Below, one piece after another: positions 1-5,832 of a DNA stretch of 5,877 nucleotides. Source of the DNA: an uncultured Candidatus Nemicrothrix sp. (lineage in GTDB: Bacteria > Actinomycetota > Acidimicrobiia > Acidimicrobiales > UBA8592); NCBI GenBank assembly GCA_913046155.1, contig CAJWRY010000088.1, positions 1 through 5,877 of the forward strand, given 5' to 3'. Position numbers and translations under genes: made by a program. The notes beneath the pieces are model-generated. The model was not told where the DNA came from. It ran no database searches and was given only the letters and a program-made list of their open reading frames with translations. Positions within the stretch are counted from its first letter, which is position 1. Each line of letters starts with the position of its first letter.

Positions 1-3
1 GAT

Positions 4-32
4 TTGGAGACTTTGTCGCCTCCGGCTATACA
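4..32 (+). promoter_or_regulatory. Possible leaderless promoter for the alkyl sulfatase
   Basis: TTGGAG at 4-9 and TATACA at 27-32 are separated by 17 nt, and the ATG at 39 lies 6 nt after the second box. That spacing would start transcription at or next to the ATG, giving a leaderless mRNA and explaining the absent Shine-Dalgarno. The boxes match the sigma-70-type consensus only partly (3/6 and 4/6). The same bases also read as open coding sequence in the gene's frame, so this is a weak proposal. Confidence 0.25.
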
Positions 33-38
33 AAACAA

Positions 39-1937
39 ATGGATGACCCACTAGCGAACCCAGCAACAACCCACACTATCGAATCGAATCGAAGCGCCGG
101 AGCGCTCATTAATTTTGATGATGATAGTGATTTTGAGCGCGCACAACGAGGCCTTATCGCTACTCATGAAACAGGGCGCATTGAACTTGATGGAAGAGCT
201 GTCTGGGATACAGCGTCTCATGACTTCCTTAGAGAAGGAAAACCAGCACCTGAAACAGTTCACCCTGGATTATGGAGACAAGGAAAACTCAACGCTATAC
301 ACGGACTTTTTGAAGTGGCAGAGGGAGTCTGGCAAGCACGAGGTTACGACATATCAAACATCACCTTTCTCGAGACACCGAACGGCTGGTTAATTATCGA
401 CCCACTCACGACCAGCTCCACGGCAGAAGCATGTCTTAACCTCGCTAATGAAACATTAGGGAAACGACCTGTCCATTCAATTATCTACACACACAGTCAC
501 CTTGACCACTTTGGAGGCATTCTCGGAGTCACATCCCAAGAAGAAGTTGACGCAGGAAATGTAAGAATCATCGCCCCAGATGGTTTCCTTGAAGAAGTAG
601 TCCGAGAGAATATTATTGCTGGCCCTATGATGGCCCGCCGAGCCCATTACCAATTCGGCCCACTGCTACCAACAGGACCAACCGGCCAAGTTGACATCGG
701 TCTTGGACAATCACTTCCACTTGGCGCCTCATATCTCATACCTCCGACTGAAACAGTTTATGAAACCGGAACAGAGATAGATATAGATGGGTTGAAGGTG
801 GTTTTTCAGAACACGCCGGACGCAGAAGCTCCTTCAGAAATGAATTTTTTCTTCCCAGATAAAAGATTGCTGTGCATGGCTGAGAACTGTACTCATACTA
901 TGCATAATCTCTATCCGATCCGAGGGGCCCAGACCCGAGACGCACTGGCGTGGAGTAAATACATTCACGAAGCGCTACTTCTGTGGGGAGAGCAGACTGA
1001 AACAATGTTTGCAACTCACCATTGGCCACGATTCGGCAATCAAGAAGTGCGGGAGTTCCTGTGTCTACAAAGGGATGTCTACAGGTGGCAACATGACCAG
1101 ACTATGCGACTCGCAAACATGGGATATGTACCTACAGAGATAGCTGAGATGCTCAAACTTCCTGAAGAATACCTAAAAGAGTCCCATGTTCAAGGGTATT
1201 ACGGGACAGTTTCACATAACACGAAGGCCGTTTACACCAAATACTTAGGATGGTATGACGGTAACCCGTCAAACCTCAATCCGCTGCCGCCAGTTGAAGC
1301 TGGGCAAAAGTATGTTGAATATATGGGTGGAACCGAAGAACTCATTGGTAAAGCTACTAAAGCATTTGAAGAAGGTGACTATAGGTGGGTTGTTCAAGTT
1401 ATGAACCATGCCGTCTTTGCCGACCCGACCAACACTAAGGTACGAAACCTTCAAGCCGATGCTTTTGAGCAATTGGGATATCAATCTGAATCAGGTACTT
1501 GGAGAAACGCTTACCTCACAGCAGCGCGAGAACTCCGATATGGGTCGCTTCGAATACCCGCGTCAATGGGAAGGCAAATCGCTCATGCCATCACAATTGA
1601 TCAACTCTTTGACATGATTGGTGTTCGGTTCAACCCTGAAAAATTTGATCATGGGCCAACTCGTATCAACTGGCATTTCACAGATATAGAAGAAGACCAT
1701 GTGCTAGGTATTGAAAGATCCACGGTCCACCACGACCCTAACACCAGTGACAGCGAAGCGAATGCAGAGATCACCACGACAAGAAAGGTCATTGCTCTGA
1801 TACTCGGCGATCAGATAGCCTTAGAAGAGGTAATTGAATCCGGCGATCTCGTCATTCATAGCGGTGAGGCTGTTATCCAGACCTTTTTGAGTTCGCTTGA
1901 ATCGTTTATAACTGCACCACTTATAGAGCCTAAATAA
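39..1937 (+). CDS. Class III (SdsA/BDS1-like) zinc alkyl sulfatase, start uncertain
   Basis: Hydrolyses sulfate esters of alkyl chains, releasing sulfate and an alcohol. Seen: the metallo-beta-lactamase motif THSHLDH at residues 151-157. Numbered from the ATG at 39, the ligand pattern matches Pseudomonas SdsA1 at a constant offset of 17: H152, H154, E263 for one zinc, D156, H157, H327 for the other, and E282 bridging. The family block HNLYPIRGAQTRD (residues 289-301) holds R295, a likely sulfate-binding arginine. The catalytic domain spans about 85-340, the alkyl sulfatase dimerisation domain about 345-495, and an SCP2-like C-terminal domain about 500-632. The 632-residue length suits the family. 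No signal peptide is visible. The frame has no stop back to position 3 and no alternative ATG, GTG or TTG, and no Shine-Dalgarno precedes the ATG, so the gene may begin outside the window or be leaderless. Substrate chain type (primary or secondary) cannot be told. The family call is very secure. Confidence 0.95.
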   Translation: MDDPLANPATTHTIESNRSAGALINFDDDSDFERAQRGLIATHETGRIELDGRAVWDTASHDFLREGKPAPETVHPGLWRQGKLNAIHGLFEVAEGVWQARGYDISNITFLETPNGWLIIDPLTTSSTAEACLNLANETLGKRPVHSIIYTHSHLDHFGGILGVTSQEEVDAGNVRIIAPDGFLEEVVRENIIAGPMMARRAHYQFGPLLPTGPTGQVDIGLGQSLPLGASYLIPPTETVYETGTEIDIDGLKVVFQNTPDAEAPSEMNFFFPDKRLLCMAENCTHTMHNLYPIRGAQTRDALAWSKYIHEALLLWGEQTETMFATHHWPRFGNQEVREFLCLQRDVYRWQHDQTMRLANMGYVPTEIAEMLKLPEEYLKESHVQGYYGTVSHNTKAVYTKYLGWYDGNPSNLNPLPPVEAGQKYVEYMGGTEELIGKATKAFEEGDYRWVVQVMNHAVFADPTNTKVRNLQADAFEQLGYQSESGTWRNAYLTAARELRYGSLRIPASMGRQIAHAITIDQLFDMIGVRFNPEKFDHGPTRINWHFTDIEEDHVLGIERSTVHHDPNTSDSEANAEITTTRKVIALILGDQIALEEVIESGDLVIHSGEAVIQTFLSSLESFITAPLIEPK

Positions 1938-1951
1938 CTATCGAAGGCCAA

Positions 1952-1969
1952 GTAGCAGCTATCCGCTAC
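1952..1969. other. Small hairpin in the 28-nt convergent gap
   Basis: GTAGC (1952-1956) and GCTAC (1965-1969) form a 5-bp stem with an 8-nt loop in the gap between the alkyl sulfatase stop and the sufU stop. The right arm covers the sufU stop codon. There is no T-tract on either strand, so it is not a convincing intrinsic terminator. It is the only structure in the gap that could end either transcript. Confidence 0.2.
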
Positions 1970-2442
1970 AGAGAATCGTCTATATTCTGGATTTCATTAA
2001 TGGATTGGGTCAAAGTGTTCCACGCAAGGGTCGCGCACTTTATTCTGACTGGATATTTAACTACTCCCTGAAGCGCTTCAAGGTCACCAAGATCAATGCT
2101 TGATGACGTGCCATCAGTTTCTTTTCCCGATAGTTCACTTTCATAGATGTCCATCATCTCTTTGAAAGCATGAATTATTTCCTCAGCTTCGCTGACACTT
2201 TTCCCCTTTATGATCTCAGTCATCATTGATGCTGATGCTTGGCTGATTGAACAACCCTGACCACCAATCTTTATCTCTTCAATTTTATTATTAATTAACG
2301 AAACGAAAACAATGACTTCATCACCACAAAGAGGATTGAACCCTTCACAACGATGCGCAGGCGGTTCAAGTTCCCCTTGGTTTCTTGGGGAGCGGTAATG
2401 ATCAAGGATTATTTCCTTATATAGATCATCGAGTGAAGCCAT
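1966..2442 (-). CDS. sufU: SufU-type Fe-S assembly / sulfur-transfer protein
   Basis: A 158-residue IscU/SufU-fold protein that, in systems of this type, takes persulfide sulfur from SufS and passes it to the SufBCD scaffold. Seen: the N-terminal block LYKEIILDHYRSPRN; the zinc/sulfur site residues C39 and D41 (NPLCGDE), C64 (GGQGCSIS) and C136 (RIKCATLAW); and an insertion of roughly 20 residues (about 98-118) before the last cysteine, which separates SufU from IscU. C32 is an additional cysteine outside the expected ligand set. Last gene of the set, starting 13 nt after the sufS stop, with no clear Shine-Dalgarno (TAATTAAACTGTATTT precedes the ATG), so translation probably relies on coupling to sufS. 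No sufT/paaD-like gene follows; the next gene is the convergent alkyl sulfatase. Confidence 0.95.
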   Translation of the reverse strand: MASLDDLYKEIILDHYRSPRNQGELEPPAHRCEGFNPLCGDEVIVFVSLINNKIEEIKIGGQGCSISQASASMMTEIIKGKSVSEAEEIIHAFKEMMDIYESELSGKETDGTSSSIDLGDLEALQGVVKYPVRIKCATLAWNTLTQSINEIQNIDDSL

Positions 2443-2455
2443 AAATACAGTTTAA

Positions 2456-3688
2456 TTAGGGGATAAACAGATCACGTACTTTATGCAGCCCGGAAACCAA
2501 AGCGTCGATATCAGAACGGTCGTTATAAAGGTACATAGACACGCGAGATGTAGCTCCAACATTGAGGACTTGCATTAACGGTTTTGCGCAATGATGGCCA
2601 GCTCGTATGCAGATGTTGTCTTCATCTAATACTTGCGAAATGTCATGAGGGTGGGCCCCATCGAAGGTAAAAGAAATAACCCCACCACGTTCTAAGGAGT
2701 TTTTAGGCCCAAAGATTGACATGGTTTCTCCGAATTCTGAAACTAAACACTGAAGAGCGTAATCGGTTAAATCAATTTCATGATTTCTGATTTCGTCCAT
2801 GCCGATATCAGATAAATAATCGATAGCTGCACCTAATCCTGCAGCCTCAGCAACCATGGGGGTACCAGCTTCAAACTTCCAAGGTAATTCGTTGGTTGAG
2901 AAGCCTTCTTTTGTAACATTTAAAATCATCTCCCCACCACCAAGAAAAGGTGGCATGGATTCAAGCAAGCTTTCCTTGCCCCACAGGACCCCTATGCCCA
3001 TTGGGCCAAGTAATTTATGACCGGTAAAGGTTAGAAAATCAATTCCCATATCTTGAACATCTGTCTTGGTGTGAGGGGTGTATTGGCTGGCATCAGCATG
3101 GACTGTTAAACCCATCTCTTGCGCTCTACTAGTTAGCTCCTTCACAGGAGTGAAAGTTCCGAGAACATTAGACATTGCAGCAAAGCTAAGAAGTTTCGCT
3201 CCACGAATCAACTGATCAAAATCTGAAAGATCAAGGTGTCCATTATCATCGATTTTTATCCATCTGATTTCAAAATTCTTTTCAGATGCGAGCATTTGCC
3301 ACGGAACAATATTTGCATGATGCTCTAGCTCTGTTAGGACAATTGCGTCGCCATCAGTGAGGTGTTCTCGACCCCAAGTATTAGATATAAGGTTCATGGC
3401 TTCTGTCGCATTCTTTGTGAATACAACCTCTTGCCTTGAATTAGCGTTAATAAAGGACGTTACTTTATCTCGAGAGCCTTCGAGAATAGCAGTCGCTTCA
3501 TTTGCGAGTTGATACGAGCCTCTATGGACGTTTGCATTAAATTGTCGGTAGTAGTCTTCCATTGCGTCCATCACAGACACTGGCTTCTGAGAGGTATTTG
3601 CAGAGTCAAGATAGATAAGTGGCTTTCCATTGATATGCCTTTGAAGCACGGGGAAGTCCTTCTTTATTTCTGTCACGTCAATGGTCAT
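2456..3688 (-). CDS. sufS: SufS cysteine desulfurase (group II, PLP-dependent)
   Basis: Converts L-cysteine to L-alanine and leaves a persulfide on its active cysteine, the sulfur source for Fe-S clusters. Numbered from the ATG at 3688 (410 residues): LDSANTSQKP near 28-37, EHHANIVPW with the PLP-stacking H124, HADASQ with D199 contacting the PLP ring nitrogen, TGHK with the Schiff-base K225, RAGHHCAKPLM with the active cysteine C367, and SR with R382. Full length for the family. Start choice: a GTG at 3694 lies inside the GAGGAG ribosome-binding site, whereas the ATG at 3688 is 5 nt after it and overlaps the sufC stop as ATGA, so the ATG is preferred. The overlap implies translational coupling to sufC. 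The GHHC motif and length match SufS rather than IscS/NifS. Confidence 0.97.
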   Translation of the reverse strand: MTIDVTEIKKDFPVLQRHINGKPLIYLDSANTSQKPVSVMDAMEDYYRQFNANVHRGSYQLANEATAILEGSRDKVTSFINANSRQEVVFTKNATEAMNLISNTWGREHLTDGDAIVLTELEHHANIVPWQMLASEKNFEIRWIKIDDNGHLDLSDFDQLIRGAKLLSFAAMSNVLGTFTPVKELTSRAQEMGLTVHADASQYTPHTKTDVQDMGIDFLTFTGHKLLGPMGIGVLWGKESLLESMPPFLGGGEMILNVTKEGFSTNELPWKFEAGTPMVAEAAGLGAAIDYLSDIGMDEIRNHEIDLTDYALQCLVSEFGETMSIFGPKNSLERGGVISFTFDGAHPHDISQVLDEDNICIRAGHHCAKPLMQVLNVGATSRVSMYLYNDRSDIDALVSGLHKVRDLFIP

Positions 3689-4431
3689 AACCACTCCTCG
3701 TAACCTTCAGCATCGAGTTGCTCAACCAGCTCAAAACCGCCGCTCTTGACAATTCTACCCTCGATGAGAACATGCACTTGGTGGGGTTGTAAGTGATCCA
3801 AAAGTCGTTGATAGTGCGTTATCGTTAGAACAGAAATTTTCGGGTTGTCGTCCATGATTTCTTTGATTCCGGTGGCAACAATTTGAAGAGCATCGATATC
3901 AAGCCCAGAATCAGTTTCGTCGAGGACGGCAAATTCAGGTTCAAGTAAAGCCATTTGCAGGATTTCATTTCGCTTTTTCTCTCCTCCAGAAAATCCCTCG
4001 TTTAGGTACCGGTCAGCAAACTCAGGGTCAATATCCAATCGTTTCATCCAAGCAAGCATTTGTTTTCGAAGGTTAAGGATAGATATTTCCTTTCCAGTTC
4101 TGGCTTCAACTGTTTGTCTTAGAAAGTTGAGGACGCTTACGCCTGGAAACTCTTGTGGGTATTGGAACGCAAGGAACATTCCCGCCTTTCCTCGATTGTC
4201 GGCGCTCCACTCGGTAACATTTTCACCCTTAAATAAAATCTCCCCTGATTCTACTATGTACTCGGGTGACCCCAATAAGGCCGAAGCTAGAGTAGATTTT
4301 CCGCAGCCGTTGGGACCCATCAAAGCATGGATCTCTCCCTCAGCAATCGAGAGATTCACTCCATTTAGTATCCCGCTTCCATCCTCCGCTTTAACATGAA
4401 GATCTTGGATTTCGATTAACGATTTGGTCAT
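3685..4431 (-). CDS. sufC: SufC, ABC-type ATPase of the SufBCD Fe-S scaffold
   Basis: Cytoplasmic ATPase that powers the SufB-SufD scaffold; it is ABC-like but not a transporter. Numbered from the ATG at 4431 (248 residues): Walker A GPNGCGKST 39-47, Q-loop Q90 in LAFQYPQEFPGVSV (a SufC-typical stretch), signature FSGGEKKR 147-154, Walker B FAVLDE 167-172 followed by TDSGLD with D178, and H-loop H206 in TITHYQR. Length is normal for the family. A GTG at 4434 is an equally possible start: the GGGA element near 4444-4447 is 9 nt from that GTG and 12 nt from the ATG. It overlaps sufS by 4 nt. Notably, neither sufB nor sufD is adjacent; the gene upstream is a metallo-beta-lactamase hydrolase. Confidence 0.97.
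   Translation of the reverse strand: MTKSLIEIQDLHVKAEDGSGILNGVNLSIAEGEIHALMGPNGCGKSTLASALLGSPEYIVESGEILFKGENVTEWSADNRGKAGMFLAFQYPQEFPGVSVLNFLRQTVEARTGKEISILNLRKQMLAWMKRLDIDPEFADRYLNEGFSGGEKKRNEILQMALLEPEFAVLDETDSGLDIDALQIVATGIKEIMDDNPKISVLTITHYQRLLDHLQPHQVHVLIEGRIVKSGGFELVEQLDAEGYEEWL
3694..3699 (-). promoter_or_regulatory. sufS ribosome-binding site GAGGAG (decides the start)
   Basis: On the minus strand GAGGAG is followed by TGGTT and the ATG at 3688, a 5-nt spacing. It lies within the last codons of sufC and overlaps the alternative GTG start at 3694, which argues against that GTG being used. Confidence 0.75.
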
Positions 4432-4450
4432 CACTGAAGTGTATCCCTTT

Positions 4451-4483
4451 GGCTAATTAACCCTATTCGGAAACGGCTAATTA
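4451..4483. repeat. Direct repeat TAATTAGCC x2 upstream of sufC
   Basis: On the minus strand TAATTAGCC occurs twice (4483-4475 and 4459-4451), 24 nt apart, in the 57-nt gap between the MBL hydrolase stop and the sufC start. The copy nearer sufC sits in a near-palindrome, GGTTAATTAGCC. Two equally oriented AT-rich boxes just before a suf gene could be a regulator site, for example for an Rrf2-type Fe-S sensor. Chance is not excluded in a short AT-rich spacer. Confidence 0.35.
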
Positions 4484-4488
4484 TCTTG

Positions 4489-5097
4489 TTACCAGCCTCT
4501 ATCAACCCATTCATCAAGATGGGGTCGCTCTGCGCCAATAGTGGTTTCATCTCCGTGGCCTGGCAGGACAAGAGTGTCAGCGCTCAGTGTGAATAAACGG
4601 CGATCAATAGACTCAATTATCTTTGTGAAGTCGCCTCCTTCAAATTGCGTAGCTCCTGGACCGCCTGGAAATAAAGTATCGCCTGAAAAGACGATTGGAC
4701 GATCTTGTATGCGGAAACATATCGATCCAGGGGTGTGGCCGGGGGTCAAGATAGTGTGGAGCCTGAGTCGTCCTACTTCGATAACTGATTCGTCCTCTAA
4801 AATTTCATCGTAGCTATCTAGCATGTGTGCGTCTTCTTGAGTGACAAAAACTGAATATCCAGCATCCCGTACATGGGGAACAGCCTGGATATGGTCCCAA
4901 TGCCCGTGTGTTTCAAGGACTTGTTTAACTCCTAGATTCTTACAAAGGTCCAACAGTCGTTCGTGTTCATTAGCAGCATCGATTAAAGCCCCTTCGCCTG
5001 TTTCGGTGCACCGTAAGACAAAAACATTATTATCCATAGGGCCAACTACGACTTTGTGAATTTCTAATCCTGAATCCTCAAAGAATAATGTACTCAT
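4489..5097 (-). CDS. MBL-fold metallo-hydrolase, glyoxalase II-like
   Basis: A compact 202-residue metallo-beta-lactamase-fold hydrolase, probably acting on a thioester or similar ester; the substrate is unknown. Seen: metal-site motif THGHWDH (63-69: H64, H66, D68, H69), TPGHTPGS with H121, FSGDTLFPGGPG with the bridging D140, and LPGHG with H181, ending in TTIGAERPHLDEW. There is no extra C-terminal substrate domain as in classical hydroxyacylglutathione hydrolase, so it resembles the short YcbL-type and mycobacterial Rv1637c-like proteins, judged from memory. The ATG at 5097 is chosen because AGGA lies 8 nt upstream; a GTG at 5118 would add seven residues but falls inside a near-palindrome. 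No signal peptide. It lies 57 nt upstream of sufC on the same strand, so it may be the first gene of the suf transcript. Persulfide dioxygenase (ETHE1) is less likely. Confidence 0.88.
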   Translation of the reverse strand: MSTLFFEDSGLEIHKVVVGPMDNNVFVLRCTETGEGALIDAANEHERLLDLCKNLGVKQVLETHGHWDHIQAVPHVRDAGYSVFVTQEDAHMLDSYDEILEDESVIEVGRLRLHTILTPGHTPGSICFRIQDRPIVFSGDTLFPGGPGATQFEGGDFTKIIESIDRRLFTLSADTLVLPGHGDETTIGAERPHLDEWVDRGW

Positions 5098-5104
5098 AGT
5101 CTTT

Positions 5105-5110
5105 ATCCTA
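5105..5110 (-). promoter_or_regulatory. Possible -10 box (TAGGAT) for the MBL hydrolase
   Basis: On the minus strand TAGGAT fits the TAnnnT -10 pattern and lies 7 nt before the ATG at 5097, a spacing that would give a leaderless transcript. Its AGGA could instead act as a Shine-Dalgarno at 8 nt. No recognisable -35 box is present 16-18 nt upstream. The two readings exclude each other. Confidence 0.3.
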
Positions 5111-5115
5111 CAAGT

Positions 5116-5131
5116 CACTCCAGCTAGAGTG
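5116..5131. promoter_or_regulatory. 16-bp near-palindrome, candidate operator in divergent promoter region
   Basis: CACTCCAGCTAGAGTG is an inverted repeat with 7 of 8 pairs matching, centred between 5123 and 5124. It lies in the 73-nt region between two divergent genes, directly upstream of the putative TAGGAT box of the minus-strand gene and about 40 nt before the plus-strand start, where a repressor could control one or both promoters. It could also be a small hairpin in a longer transcript. The cognate regulator is not in the window. Confidence 0.4.
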
Positions 5132-5170
5132 CTGCCTTTTTAACTCTGAACGACTAACGTTTATTTTGAG

Positions 5171-5629
5171 ATGTGGGTGTATATATCTATAGCGTCGGTA
5201 ACCGTCATTACTTTGGCATGGTTTTTTGTTGTGATGGTGTCTGCAAGACTTCGACAAACCCCTGCTCAAACTGTGCTCGATATTGAAGAAGCTGTTGAAT
5301 TCATAGCTGATAATCTTCCCAAAGAAGTCTCAATGCGCGTGACACATGATGAAGTTAGACTCCTGCTGAGATGGCAAATAACATATTTTCGCAAGCGTGG
5401 GGTAGCAAGTTACGGCGGTATAGATGCCGAAGCTGAAGCGGCTGCATCGCGAAATAAGACAGTCATCGCACATGAAGATGACCTCCTCGACGAACTCATT
5501 AGGAGATCCCAAAAATCTGCTCTAGGACTAGAGGTAGTGGATATTGTCTGTGTTGTTGATTTAGGGATTCAATTCTTGAGAAATATTGGTGCTATTGGGA
5601 ATCAAATTTCCGAAATAAATGATGGGTAA
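5171..5629 (+). CDS. Unrecognised small membrane-anchored protein
   Basis: I do not recognise a family. The 152-residue protein has one hydrophobic segment at about residues 3-24 (VYISIASV..WFFVVMVS) followed by positively charged RLR, suggesting an uncleaved N-terminal anchor with the rest in the cytoplasm. The soluble part is mostly helical and charged: an acidic helix DIEEAVEFIADNL (37-49), a basic segment LLLRWQITYFRKRG (64-77), an Ala/Glu-rich stretch (about 84-93), an acidic HEDDLLDELIRR helix (101-112), and a hydrophobic helix VVDIVCVVDLGIQFLRNIGAIG (122-143) that could pack against the membrane or a partner. It is not an obvious enzyme. The ATG at 5171 has no real Shine-Dalgarno, only GAG directly adjacent. 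It is divergent from the MBL hydrolase gene. Codon composition and the clean frame support a real gene. Confidence 0.75.
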   Translation: MWVYISIASVTVITLAWFFVVMVSARLRQTPAQTVLDIEEAVEFIADNLPKEVSMRVTHDEVRLLLRWQITYFRKRGVASYGGIDAEAEAAASRNKTVIAHEDDLLDELIRRSQKSALGLEVVDIVCVVDLGIQFLRNIGAIGNQISEINDG

Positions 5630-5711
5630 AGCACGCTGAACTAGAAACGAAAATTTGTTAATGAAACATCGGCGCGCATTCAAAACGGAAGCTAGGCTCA
5701 TTTTCACCAAC
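5630..5711. other. Non-coding stretch before the leader element
   Basis: No gene or convincing terminator is seen in these 82 bases after the membrane-protein stop. TAGGCT at 5693-5698 fits the TAnnnT -10 pattern and would start a transcript near 5705, just ahead of the strong Shine-Dalgarno, but no -35 box is found at normal spacing. This is the most likely place for the leader's promoter, at low confidence. Confidence 0.25.
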
Positions 5712-5729
5712 GAAAGGAGGTGGTCCAAC
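5712..5729 (+). promoter_or_regulatory. Exceptionally extended Shine-Dalgarno
   Basis: GAAAGGAGGTGGTCCAAC is complementary to the 16S rRNA 3' end (GTTGGATCACCTCCTTTC in many bacteria) across all 18 positions, counting one G-U wobble. In species whose 16S reads GGCTGG there, one further position would mismatch. No other gene in the window has more than GAGGAG. It precedes a 14-codon ORF rather than a normal gene. A shortened copy, GGAGGTGGCCA, recurs at 5755-5765 inside that ORF. Confidence 0.7.
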
Positions 5730-5773
5730 TGAGTAGTAATATTTATGGGACCTTGGAGGTGGCCAGCTACTAA
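5729..5773 (+). CDS. Putative 14-codon leader peptide, CTG start
   Basis: If translation starts at CTG 5729, eight nt after the AGGAGG core, the product is MSSNIYGTLEVASY followed by TAA at 5771. There is no ATG, GTG or TTG at a suitable distance; the in-frame GTG at 5720 lies inside the Shine-Dalgarno. Evidence for coding is the very strong ribosome-binding site and the way the stop codon falls in the apical loop of a hairpin, as in attenuator leaders. The peptide has no recognised activity, and no run of one amino acid points to a specific attenuation signal. I have an unverified impression that tiny ORFs ending in EVAS-x follow similar sites in other actinobacteria. CTG is a rare start, so translation is uncertain. 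Confidence 0.4.
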   Translation: MSSNIYGTLEVASY

Positions 5774-5800
5774 GCGGCCCCTGGACCAAGATGTAAATAT
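5739..5800 (+). ncRNA. Long imperfect hairpin over the leader ORF (candidate structured RNA)
   Basis: ATATTTA (5739-5745) pairs with TAAATAT (5794-5800). Inside, CTTGG (5752-5756) pairs with CCAAG (5786-5790), AGG (5757-5759) with CCT (5780-5782), GGCC (5761-5764) with GGCC (5776-5779), and GC (5766-5767) with GC (5774-5775), leaving the loop TACTAA. An alternative pairing, TGGTCCA (5721-5727) with TGGACCA (5782-5788), would cover the Shine-Dalgarno and break the CTTGG stem, so the element has two exclusive folds. No known RNA family is recognised. Confidence 0.5.
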
Positions 5801-5832
5801 CAACTGGTCACCCGCGAACAAGGCGGTCAGGT

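Noticed and set aside
115..393. 92-codon frame inside the alkyl sulfatase
   Set aside because: It lies wholly within a gene with complete family conservation in the other frame and has no independent support.
3689..3694. GTG start for sufS two codons upstream
   Set aside because: It lies within the GAGGAG ribosome-binding site, whereas the ATG at 3688 has proper spacing and an ATGA overlap with sufC.
4489..5097. Persulfide dioxygenase (ETHE1-like) identity for the MBL protein, tempting next to SufS
   Set aside because: The motif context (THGHWDH, FPGGPG, TTIGAERPHLDEW) fits the short glyoxalase II-like group better, and nothing specific to ETHE1 is visible.
5098..5118. GTG start adding seven residues to the MBL hydrolase
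   Set aside because: The extension falls in the intergenic near-palindrome, and the ATG at 5097 has AGGA at 8 nt and matches where the fold begins.
5561..5821. 86-codon open frame on the minus strand covering the leader region
   Set aside because: It overlaps the end of the membrane protein gene and runs against the strong plus-strand Shine-Dalgarno and hairpins. It has no ribosome-binding site and no recognisable domain, so it is a shadow frame.
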